Shown: positions 43,076 through 53,064 of the stretch, one piece after another
How the letters are laid out: each line of letters begins with the position of its first letter
How positions within the stretch are numbered: position 1 is the stretch's first letter
From: Cercospora beticola
Lineage: Eukaryota; Ascomycota; Dothideomycetes; Mycosphaerellales; Mycosphaerellaceae
Direction of reading: 5' to 3'
DNA: 64,000 nucleotides
Assembly: GCF_033473495.1 (NCBI RefSeq)
Contig: NC_088940.1
Location: 2,108,001-2,172,000 of the forward strand
Program-made: the position numbers and the translations under genes
Notes under the pieces: generated by a model
What the model saw: only the letters and a program-made list of their open reading frames with translations
Database searches by the model: none
What the model was told of the DNA's origin: nothing

Positions 43076-44564
43076 CTTGCTCACTGATGAGTTTCGATGG
43101 AAGCCCACAATAAACCCCAGAAAAGAGCAAGACGAAGCTTAAGAGGAGGAAGATATCAACAAGCGTTTTAACCATCAGCAGTCAAGCCACGCGAAGAAGC
43201 AGTGCATACGAGCGCCGGCCTGCCCCATCGAGCAATCCGGGGTGGGTATGATGCAGGCGTTGCTGGTACGAAGTTACCCAAGTGGCAAGCGGAAGCACCA
43301 AGGGGCGTGCGCCAGACTTTTGCTGCTTCTCAATGGCTGCACGTCGTTAAGGTTGGGCGTGGAGATGCGGAGAATGACGGGGTGCGCACATGCACGGCAT
43401 GGAAGGCCTCGTGGAAGCGCGTCACAGAAGCTGGATATGGGAGGCCGAAATTATGGCGGAAACAGCGTGAGACGCCTGACATTTCCTTCCACGTGTTTGT
43501 AGTTCGCGTAAGCGTCGTCCGCGACCTTTCGAGGCTGGTGGTTGTTATTTGCCTCGGCTTGAAGGAGCTGAACCCGCGAGTTCGCGTGTTGGAAACTGGC
43601 TGAAGGAGCCAAAGTAATAAGCGGAGAGTCCGGGGATAGCCAATAGCGTATTCTTCGGCTGTTGTTGTGCAGCACTTGTGTCACATAGGTCTCCTTCACC
43701 TGCTTCTTGCTTGTGCATCACGCATGCATAACATCAAGACCGCTCTTCTTGGGCATGCTACCGGACAGCACTTCGCCGGATGATATACCACCTCTGCCTT
43801 GCATCTCAGGCGTGAGAATCATGCATGCGGTTCCGATATACGTCCAGTGGCTGCGCCAGTCGTCCTTGTGTCGCCTCCGATTACTATCGTTGCTCCAAAG
43901 GCAACCGGTAGAAGTCTTCGTGAAGAGACGGCGTCGAGGAGGTCGAGAGATGTTGTTGTCCAAGAGTCCGAATCGCAGCAAGAACGTGCCCGGGCTGCCC
44001 AACTGCAGATTGGAAGTTGCTTGGGCGGACTTGCCGTTGCCAGTCGCTCCCCAGTCAGGCTCCAATAATGTTTACAGTCCAGGTCCGATGGATTGCATAA
44101 CAGGCTCACATAGCCACAGGAGAATTGCGGCAGCCTGCAGCCCAGAAGACAAGCACAACCAACAACCAGTCAAATGAATTCTCCTATACACAAATTCCTG
44201 ATGGAATTGATGCAGCCTACATGCACGCGCCAAGTAGTGCACATGGGAGCGTTATGACTCCACCGCGTCAACTTGCGCGACTGGGATGAAGCCAGGCAAC
44301 GAGTGTCTAAACTTGGACAACTTGGCACAAAACCGCTCACTGAGCAGCGACATCCTGTGTTGACATATTACTGCAGCAACGTCGATATACACATAACATG
44401 AGCAACGAGACACACATAAAAAGTGCTCGAACAGCGCAACATCAAGTCCACCATGCCTACTCAGCAAACCAAGTACGATCACATCACCAGACCTTCTGCA
44501 CTGCAACTGATTGCAGTTCCCATTTGCAACAACATCAGATTTATCCAAAGCCTCTTTCAATATA
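43076..44564. other. Divergent intergenic region (sugar transporter and acidic protein)
   Basis: About 1.5 kb. ORFs on both strands near 43707-44177 overlap each other and lack recognisable features. No gene is called. Confidence 0.5.
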
Positions 44565-45487
44565 ATGTCGGCGAGCGCGATCGCGAATCAGATCCAGTAC
44601 CAAGACGCCTTCGCCAACAAGAAGCAGCAATATTCCAAGTCACTCGAAGGCGGTAGTACCTCCAAATCCGCAGAGCCCAAGTCCGACTTCAACATCGGCA
44701 AGACCAGTCTAGAAGACCCATTCAAGTTCGACGACTCAGGATATCTCTCCAACGCATGCTACGACAGCAACAGCAAGGGCAAAGACAAAACCAACACTGG
44801 TCAAGATGCTGTGGACGACGAGTCCATTTACAGCACACCTATCGGCAAAAGCAAAATCCCATCAGCAACAGCGTCTGGCTCGGCCGACACGCCGATTCCC
44901 TACAGCAACAACCCGACTGCTGACAACGACAATGTTGTCAAGAAGGATTGTGACTCCTCCTCGAAGCAGGTCGACGACTACGACAAAATCGTCAAAGTCA
45001 TCCATGACCACATCACGAGGGAGTTGCCCGCATTGCCTCCACGGGAGCAGCAGCAGCAGCAGGAGTCGAAGCCGCAGTCGGTCGAGGGGCAGAGAGAGAC
45101 GAAGACCTGCTGTTGCGGACACAAAGCGGCTGAGAAGTCCGCCTCCACCGATGAGAAGGAGAGCGCTGTTAGCGGAGTCGAAGAGTCCGTCGCCGAGGAG
45201 AAGGCCGTTGCCGTTGAGCCCGAAGACCAGTCCGAGGGAAAGGAGGAGAAGGATGAGGGAGATGATACTGTGATTGTTACTCCGAAAGGTGGGTAATTGC
45301 CTGACAGGTCATGTTTGCATGTGTTTGCTAACTAAACGTAGTAGTCGAGTCTGGCGCTGAGCCAGTGCAGACCGAGGCGAAGGTTGAGGAGGAGGCTGAG
45401 AAGGACACCAAGCCTGTTGAGAATGCTAAAGACGAAGTCACCGAGCAGAAGAAGGATGAAGTCAAGCCTGACGTAGTCGAGAAGTGA
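44565..45487 (+). CDS. Acidic, mostly disordered hypothetical protein
   Basis: Two exons, 44565-45288 and 45342-45487, give 289 aa. The 53-nt intron has GTGGGT, GCTAAC and CGTAG signals, and its removal joins VTPK to VVESGAEP. The N-terminal 160 residues are Ser/Asp/Lys-rich, with a repeated theme of short charged runs. A predicted helix, DDYDKIVKVIHDHITREL, is followed by LPPRE and a five-Gln run encoded by CAG repeats (45048-45062). A cysteine knot-like ETKTCCCGHKA comes next, then about 100 residues of Glu/Lys repeats. I do not recognise a family. A clean intron with good splice signals and continuous frame supports a real gene. Confidence 0.7.
45048..45062 (+). repeat. CAG repeat coding for polyglutamine
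   Basis: Five CAG units in frame, within the acidic hypothetical protein. Confidence 0.8.
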
Positions 45488-45784
45488 ATGAGATTCAACA
45501 TTTCATGCCCGAAATTCATCTCGTAGTTTGTCCACCTGTGCGCGCGATAATGAATAATGAAGCTATGAGAATGAGTGCATTCATCCTAAGTTGCATCTCC
45601 AAGTTCAATGCCAGCCCCCATTCCTTGTCGATGTCACCGTAATGAAAACATTGAGAAAATGAGAGTTACACATGCCTAGTGTGTACAGTGATTACAGCCA
45701 TCTCTGGCGCTGCCACTCAAATTTACACTACAAACCTCGCTTGAACGCATCAACACACTTTTCTCAGCATTCTCTATGCAACCC

Positions 45785-46723
45785 TCACAACATCCCCCTC
45801 CTCCAACCCCGATTCGCCAACTCCTCAATCTCCTTCACCTCCACCGGCCCCTTAACACTCTCATCACTCAACCCCTCCACCACCGCCTCAGCAACCAAAT
45901 CCGCCTTCAGCGGCTTCGCCCCACCAGCCCCCATCAACCAAGTCAAATTCCCTCCCGTCAAAGAATTCACAATAAAACCCCCATACGTAACCGCCGCCAT
46001 CGGAATCGTGAACCCTCGACTCGAATCAAACAGAAATCCTGGCCTGAAAAATAAATTCCTCATCTTTGGAAAATTCGTTGCGATGGAATCCTCCGCTTCC
46101 CTCTTTGTCTTGATATATCTCGCAGGGAGAATGGGTGCACCAGCCGCAGCGGAAATATACGCGAAACTTTTCACTCCGGCTTCATTTGCTTCTCTTGCTA
46201 AGACGATTGCCGAGTCGCGATTCATGAGTTCGTAGGTGATTTGTCCGTCTTGTTCCCCGGGTTCAATGGCACTGCCTTTTTGCATGGGATTTATATTGGA
46301 GCCTTGTTTCGTGGGACTGAAAGCGCGGCGGAGGCCCGAGATGGGGGATTCTTTGCCTTGGAGGACGCCTTTGTAATCGGCTTCGAGGAGGATTCCCATG
46401 CTGTGGATTACGTAGTCGGCGGATTGGAGGTCGGATGCGTAGGTGGAGGGTTGGAGGATGTTGGCGCTGCGCCAAGTTACGGATTTGGACCAGGTTGGGG
46501 CGGTGGTGTGGGAGGAGACGGAGGGCCAGGAGGGTTCGCCGGAGCGGCTGTAGGGAGCTTAGTGTTAGCGATCTGGACGGGATGATAACTGAGCGTGGAG
46601 ATGTGTGTACCTGATTGAGACGACGTCCCAGTCTCGAGCTACAGCAGCTTTACATATTCTGCTGCCGAGAAAGCCATTGCCGCCGCATACGACGAGCTTC
46701 TTCTTTGCTGCTGTGGTAGCCAT
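45785..46723 (-). CDS. Atypical SDR, COQ11-like mitochondrial NAD(P)-binding protein
   Basis: Two exons on the minus strand, 46723-46611 and 46547-45785, give 291 aa. The Rossmann motif is CGGNGFLGSRIC (about 13-24), followed by VVSISRSGEPSW across the intron. SADYVIHSMGILLE, SFAYISAAAGAP and the YIKTKREAE segment (Tyr-x3-Lys) match the NDUFA9-like, atypical short-chain dehydrogenase group that includes yeast Coq11 (YLR290C). Coq11 is part of the coenzyme Q synthesis complex at the inner mitochondrial membrane. The first residues (MATTAAKKK) are only weakly presequence-like. The orthology is an inference from motif order and length. Coding-strand composition changes from C-rich to G-rich along the gene. 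Confidence 0.82.
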
Positions 46724-47373
46724 TGGGAAAACCAATGGCTGATCCTCTCCTTCGTATTATCCTTTTCAATATTTTCACGATACCGACGTGTGCTCTCGGT
46801 TGGTGTGAGCGGAAGTGGGTGTCAGTCGATGATGAAGAGTGCGGGAGAAGGTGGGAGAAGATGTTGGAGAACGCGTCGACTTTCACGAGATGGTGAGAAG
46901 CTCTGGTCAAGCTCCAGCAGATCGTTTACATCATGCAGTGGACCTTATCTTAGCGCCATCTGCACATCAAATTTTGACAAGTGAAACTCAATATTTGACG
47001 GTGGTAGTGAGACGCTCTCATGAGCAAAGCACACCTCGGAAGCTTCATCTACTTCTACCCTTCTATCTTCTATCTAGTAAATTTCATGCTGTTGAATCTT
47101 GCACGTAAAACGCATGGGCAATCGGGTTCTTGAGCCGTGGGCAGCCATCGACGCCTGATGCCTGCGTCGGCCTGCAACTGCTCCAGAATGAACTCTCTTT
47201 ATGCCTTCCCGAAGCAGCTACGCAATGGGTATGGCGGGTCTAACGATGATGGCAACCAATGTCTACATGCACATCCAACTATTGAGACCCTCTCAATAAG
47301 TCTAGCGCGATCGCAGTGGGTCTCGGTGCCACTCGAAATCGATGAGTACTTTACCGGGTCCTCTCTCTGCTCC
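46724..47373. other. Intergenic: COQ11-like promoter side
   Basis: About 650 bases upstream of the COQ11-like gene. Nothing else is supported. Confidence 0.5.
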
Positions 47374-47838
47374 TCACAAGAGACGTTGCTCTTGTGTCTG
47401 CAATAAGCTGGTGGAAATGCTCTGTTTCTTGACCGGGGATCGGCTTCGTCCCTCGACAGCCCACTTGTTCTTATGCACTTGGACGCACTCCGTCGGCGAA
47501 CAGTACTTGCTATCGAGGATATGTAGGATGCGAGGAAGGAAACGCTTCTCAAGAGTGCCCAAGGCCATCTCTCTCGAAGATCTCAGCCCCATTGTTGCTA
47601 ATAACCAGATGTTCCGGGCTTCTTCAACCCCATTTCCGATGCCACAGAAGTGCCGGACGAGACTGTGATTGAGACTTTGAGCAGACTGCTTTTCCGAAGC
47701 ACGATAGTGACAGGAGAGGTCTCTTATGTCGTGGGCATTCAGTATTTCCTTCAGCTGGTCTGCACTCTCCTTGGCTTTGACCGAAGGATGTCTCTGATAG
47801 GATGGCCATTTGCGTTCGGACGTGCGAAGAGAAGCCAT
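47374..47838 (-). CDS. Doubtful small hypothetical protein (154 aa)
   Basis: An intact ATG-started ORF of 154 residues. The composition is protein-like and mostly helical (KAKESADQLKEILNAHDI, VEEARNIWLLATMG, LEKRFLPRILHILD), with a basic C-terminus. I do not recognise a family. It starts only 41 bases downstream of the stop of the DUF1769 gene on the same strand, which leaves no room for a normal promoter. It may be part of that gene's 3' region, an alternative exon, or a chance ORF. Confidence 0.3.
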   Translation of the reverse strand: MASLRTSERKWPSYQRHPSVKAKESADQLKEILNAHDIRDLSCHYRASEKQSAQSLNHSLVRHFCGIGNGVEEARNIWLLATMGLRSSREMALGTLEKRFLPRILHILDSKYCSPTECVQVHKNKWAVEGRSRSPVKKQSISTSLLQTQEQRLL

Positions 47839-47879
47839 GTTGTTTTTTGCTCCAATTTCAGATGACCACCACCGTCACA

Positions 47880-49130
47880 TCAATCAACGTCGTCCAGAAT
47901 TCGACCCTCTCTCTTTTGATGAGTCGACGTTTCTCGCAGCAGCCGATCGATCTCATCGATCGAATCATCTTGAGGCTTCGCGGCTTGAGCATCGGCAGCA
48001 GCGTTTTGATCACCAGGGTGTAGTCGCATTTCATCTGGAGCAGAATTCCCGACTTTCTGGTCTTGTTGCTGCTCTTCTGAAGTTTGTCCAGCTCCGTCCG
48101 CAGGTTGCTGGGACTTGTCTTCACTAGTCGACTTGTGCTCTCCTGTCCCATCCGCCCCAGTGCCTTTCACATAGTCTGTCACGACGGCGTTCAAATCTCC
48201 ACTCTTTGAGCTGGATGTTTGTTCTTGGTCTTCTCGCAATGCCTGCTGCAACTTCTCGCCCCAGAGCAACGTGAAATTCACGTTGAAATACACGTCTCCA
48301 GTCTCCTTGTTCTTGAACACATAACGCAAACAATGCGTCTTATCGCCGATATACTTGATCACTTTCAAACTGAATCCCGGCAGCTTGAGAGCAAAATTGG
48401 CAAAGTCCAGATAAGGATTGTAAAAATCACCTTGATACAATCTCCCTTTCTGGAACACAAAATTCTTCCTATTTTCAGCATTCAAGAAGAACTTCCTCCT
48501 CTTTTCGTTGTTTTCTGGCAGGCCCAAATGATCTCTTACATCCTGCCCGCTGTCATCTGCGCCATCTGTCAATGCCCCCGGTGCAGGAAAATCCGCGCTG
48601 TCTTCGTATTCGCCTCCGATCCTCAACGCAAACCAGCAGGACAGAGAAGGACCATACAGCCAAGGTTCATCAGCATATACATCACAAGCAAGACCAGGAT
48701 CGATGAACTCCTTCACGATCCTGAACGCAGTATTGAATCCCGGTGGCAGCCTATCGCGGACTGGATGATCCAAATCGTTACCCCAGACTGTATCGACGCT
48801 CGGAAGATCTTGTTTAGGAACGAAAGAGAAGCCGAGAGAGTATTGATCTTTCTCATGTAGGGGATTGTCGAAGTAATCTGACGTGGGAGGTGAGGCAGAA
48901 GGTAGTCCGCGGAAACCTCTCACTCGGACGCAAATTTTGGCTCGTAGGAATTCATTCTCGACAAATGTGGCTTCATTGGTGTTGACTTTTATTGTTCGGT
49001 GCTTTTCTTGGTCGTATGAAGGTCCTGCAGTGACCAAGAGTTTGTATTTCTCTGCTTCTTCTGTCGTAGCTGAGCTGCTTCCGAGCGAGCTTGCGAGGCC
49101 GGAGACTTTTGACTTGACGGTGGACGTCAT
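47880..49130 (-). CDS. DUF1769 family protein (UPF0590-like)
   Basis: One exon on the minus strand, 416 aa from the ATG at 49130 (MTSTVKSKVSGLAS). The body, about 30-290, matches the fungal DUF1769 family: KYKLLVTAGPSYDQEKH, ICVRVRGFRGLPSASP, DQYSLGFSFVPKQDLPS, WGNDLDHPVRDRLPPGFN and FIDPGLACDVYADEPWLYGP. Fission yeast SPAC/SPCC UPF0590 proteins belong here, and their function is not established. The last 110 residues are Gln/Asp/Ser-rich and disordered. No membrane helix or signal peptide is visible. The frame remains open 54 codons above the chosen ATG; the conserved part begins close to it, so the shorter form is preferred. Confidence 0.88.
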   Translation of the reverse strand: MTSTVKSKVSGLASSLGSSSATTEEAEKYKLLVTAGPSYDQEKHRTIKVNTNEATFVENEFLRAKICVRVRGFRGLPSASPPTSDYFDNPLHEKDQYSLGFSFVPKQDLPSVDTVWGNDLDHPVRDRLPPGFNTAFRIVKEFIDPGLACDVYADEPWLYGPSLSCWFALRIGGEYEDSADFPAPGALTDGADDSGQDVRDHLGLPENNEKRRKFFLNAENRKNFVFQKGRLYQGDFYNPYLDFANFALKLPGFSLKVIKYIGDKTHCLRYVFKNKETGDVYFNVNFTLLWGEKLQQALREDQEQTSSSKSGDLNAVVTDYVKGTGADGTGEHKSTSEDKSQQPADGAGQTSEEQQQDQKVGNSAPDEMRLHPGDQNAAADAQAAKPQDDSIDEIDRLLRETSTHQKREGRILDDVD

Positions 49131-51932
49131 GTTGGTGACTGTGCCGGGAAAAAGGTGGTATGCCAGCGAGTCAGTGCTGGCAGATATGATGTTGTTCGCT
49201 GAACGTGTTCTAGGCACGATGAATTGCTTTCTTGCACAGAGGTGACGTAGGAGATGATGTGTCGAGGTCGCCTCGCAAGCTCCTGCGCACATTCCAGACT
49301 AGGAAGGTTGGCAGCACACGATATCAAATCAGACAGTGCATGAGCACAACACGTAGTATACAGCCCAGGGACGGGTAAATAGCATATCAGTGAGTGGAGG
49401 CTGTGCATACAGTAACGTCACGGTCTCCGAGAGAAGCGAAGAAGTCAAGCCGCTTCCAAACGGCAGCTCAAAACCTCTCCCTTAATTGCGAGGGACGTTT
49501 TCGTAAGTAAGATGCGCTCACTGCACCCGAAGAGCGATGTTGCTCCGCATTGAAGACGGCACTATCGTGACTGTAGCTATCGCATGATGTCGGAATACTG
49601 GGCTCCCAGACCATGACACTGCAGTTTTGAACATAAAGGAACAGCGACGCATGCCTGGCGAAGGAGGTCCTCTGGCACGCGTCTGGTAATCACTGCACGA
49701 ATCTGACGAGGAAACCCGATGTCGCTGCGATTTTCGAATCAGTGTTCCAGGATACACCTCTCTTGGCTGACATGATCTTATCAGGTCTATCGTCCATCAT
49801 GTCGCGGCAAAGATGGTGGAAGAACCGGGAGACTGACGAGTCTCGTAGTCAGGGCCTATACCTAAGACGCACGACAGGTGCCAACTGCTGCTTCACCTTG
49901 AGACGCCTCTCGCTCGATGAGACAACGGCAGCGCAACCGCCCGACTATTGATTTCTTTAGTGAGTGGCGCTCCTCGTCAACATGGCGAAACTGGCGTTGC
50001 AGTGATGATTCGGATCGCAAACGAGCCAGCGAGTGGCGGCATGGTCAGGCGGGCCAGTTGTTCTAATCCTGCGCCGCATGTCAGTCAGCGACATGCTGCT
50101 CACTGAGCGATGTCAGGAGAGGGACGTTGAGAAGGCTCATATCTTCCGGCACGATCATTCTTGGTCCGACGCGCACTCGTGAGATGGCAAGGTCCTGCAT
50201 TCGAAATCCTGCGCTGAGGAGATGTCACCGCATGGGCAGACCCCAGGTACTCGGAATTCGGCGTGATTGTGAGTGAAGGAGAAGGTTCGCGCGCTTGCGA
50301 TTGTTGATCCTGTTCAGCGGCGTGGACAATCGCTGTATCTCGACCAGACAGCTCACATCCAACCACCAGCATCCGGTAACAGAGCTCGCCTAGCTGTCGA
50401 GGGGCGGCGAGCCTCCACAACCTCCTGTCATCTTCGATCTGCAAGGCTACAGCTGGTCTTTGCACCCGGTTGCGGCTGGATACCAGCCATGTGAGAAGAT
50501 ACCGGATGAGCCTAAAGGAAGAATTTGTCAAAGACGCTTCCTTAAAGGCTTGTCTACGGGACGATAGGATTCTTGAGTCTGGGTTCGATCAGATGCCGCC
50601 ATAACTCAGGCCATGCTGGTCGCTGAGTCGGATCCTGCGACAGCGCGCGTGGAGACAAGTCAATGCAAGCAACCCCAAGCACGCGCGCGTCAATCGTGCT
50701 CAAGCGAGACGCCCGTAGCTGACTCTTTCTACGGGATCGCCACTAGGCGCAGCTGTCTGCACGAAGATCATGCATAGGCACTTTTCCAGGCACTTCCCCG
50801 TACCATGCGGCGTGGGCAGAACAGCGCACCAAGTTCAGCTCAGCGGTGCTGCATTGATGTAACAATGTCAGCAGCAGAGCCCGCAGTCTCTGGCCGGAGC
50901 AAGACCTGTGCAAACCATTGAAGTTGATGCGCTCCTGCATTGACATGCTGATCAGCCACACGCTTGCGAAGCCGACCCAGTATTTTGTGCTGACAATGGA
51001 TTTCTTCTTGCGGTGAGTGCTAATTCGGGCACACTGCGACCGAGTCGGAAGTCTTTTCGATGGTTGACAGACGTAACCCTACTTGTGAGTCAACAGGGCT
51101 GCCTATTTTGCTTTCGGCACCTCAACGCAAGCCGGTTTCAGGAGAGCAAAAATCCCGAAGTCGTCGAGGCGACGGGAGTGACTCGCTGCTGCAGCAGGTG
51201 CTCGCCAGCGTGATCTGCGCAGAGTTCAGCCACCGCCGACCAAAATGTACTGCAGGTGGCCGGTGGAGATCTCATGGCGAAGCGCGTCGAAGGTGAAGTG
51301 CAGCGTCGTGGCAGGTCCACAAGTTGAAGTGTTCGTGTCGTTGTGACGTCTCGACCCTGGCCAGAAATAGACATGGATGACATTCGGCCACAGCCGAGCA
51401 CGTGTCTGTGGACGTGTGGACGTCGCACTTTCCCGTGTTCGCATGAGCCTCAGCAGTGACTGCTGACCATCAAAATACATGTACCAATGCTACTGCTTCC
51501 GCTTCACAGCCCCAATGCATCAGGCCAAATTGCTCCGATGCTGACGAATAGATGATCATGATGCAATGGATGTTTGTCAAAGCAGAAGTGCATTTGTCGC
51601 ACCAAGGCCAGCTGCAACGCGTCGCCTCTGTTTTAGAGGCTTGGTCGTCACAGAGCTGCTGACGAGTACACCGAATGGAAAGCTCATTCGCCTCCCGCTA
51701 CCCACATAGTGAGGTAAGATGCAGCGCTGCGGCAAGAGGGACTGTCGCTATTTGACCGTATGTTCTTGACATTTTCTTGCCATCTTGCATCGACATCCAT
51801 GGCGTATCTGTCTTTTTGAGTTCGCCATTGTCAGTCGCTTGTACAGCAGAATCGGGTCCATCAAGAGCGGCAGCTTTTCCTTTCAAGTCAAAGTGCTGGA
51901 AGTCAAGTAGCCCCGCAGGCCAAGACATAATC
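49131..51932. other. Long gene-poor interval (2.8 kb)
   Basis: Divergent intergenic region between the DUF1769 and PLC-like genes. The longest ORF (50100-50531, minus) starts with TTG and has random-looking composition. No gene, repeat or RNA is supported. Confidence 0.5.
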
Positions 51933-53064
51933 ATGTTCAAACGAATCTGGCAGTCAGTTCTCTTCGCCAGCATAACACTCCAGACAGTGGTAGCACAAAC
52001 AGCATGCAACAACAGCCCGGATCTCTGCGAAAGATCATACTCGAATATAACTTACCTTGGAGCACACAACAGTCCCTTTCTCCGCGATGAAACGACCAGC
52101 TTCTCCACATCCGGGAACCAATTCTACAATACCACTACACAATTAGCTGCCGGCGTCCGACTGGTATCTGCGCAAATACAGACTCCCAACGACACGGCTT
52201 CCGGCCTTCATGTCTGCCATACGAGTTGCTCACTACTTGACGCGGGGACACTGGAGAGCTGGCTGACGGAGATCAAAACCTGGATGGATGCGAATCCCAA
52301 TGATGTTGTTACAGTCTTGCTTGTGAACGGAGCGGGCGCCTCTGCCAGTGAGATCGGGGCTGCTTACACTGCCTCTGGTATGAATCAGTATGCATATACG
52401 CCAACCAACACTACCGCGAACAGCGACTGGCCTACACTGCAGACTCTGATCAGTGCTGGGACGCGATCGATGAACTTCGTGGCGAGCCTCAGTGATAATG
52501 CTGGAGCGACATACTTGATGAACGAGTTCACCTATATCGTCGAGAACGACTACGACAATTCTGCGCCTACCGACTTCTCTTGTCAGGTGAGCCGGCCATC
52601 GAGCCTCGCAAATCAGGCTGCGACAGCCGTTTCCAGTGGTTACATGACGCTGGTAAACCACTTTCTCTACGAGAATCAAGCGTTTGGTAAGTGCGATATG
52701 ATGAGTTCCCCAAAATTATCCTCGATGTGTCTGCTTACCATTAGTCACAGGAATTCAAAGTCCGAACGAGACATATACGCCAGTCACAAACTCCCCTGGC
52801 AGTGGCGTAGGCACCCTCGGCACTGCAGCATCAGAGTGTACCGCTCTCTACGGCAGAGCGCCCAACTTCTTTCTAGTTGACTTTTTCAACGTTGGTCCGG
52901 CGATCGAGGCCGTGGATACATTGAATGGCATCACCGCAACGGGTCGGACAACGGTACCCACAGCTTTGCTGAGCGAGACTTCGGGAAGTGTGCCAGCAAT
53001 GAACAGGATATCGACAGTTCACTTGGGCTTCAGCGCGGCCTTGCTTGCTTGGATCTTGTTGTGA
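51933..53064 (+). CDS. Secreted, probably GPI-anchored PLC-like phosphodiesterase
   Basis: Two exons, 51933-52686 and 52745-53064, give 357 aa. A signal peptide (WQSVLFASITLQTVVAQ) precedes a PI-PLC-like TIM-barrel domain. The first general-acid/base His45 is in ITYLGAHNSPF, and a second histidine pair is in GLHVCHTSC (93/96). WLTEIKTWMDANPNDVVTV and PNFFLVDFFNVG fit the barrel strands of fungal PLC-like proteins. The C-terminus, after a Ser/Thr-rich stretch, ends in a hydrophobic helix (LGFSAALLAWILL), which suggests GPI attachment. Family members may act on phosphatidylinositol or glycophospholipids at the cell surface, but activity is largely untested. The start is the ATG at 51933, where the signal peptide begins; upstream frame is open but unrelated. 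Confidence 0.88.

Noticed and set aside
48219..48860. 213-codon plus-strand ORF
   Set aside because: Antisense to the DUF1769 gene, which is well supported.
50570..50600. tRNA T-arm-like GTCTGGGTTCGATCAGAT
   Set aside because: Stem pairing and loop length are wrong, and no D-arm, anticodon arm or acceptor stem can be fitted upstream.
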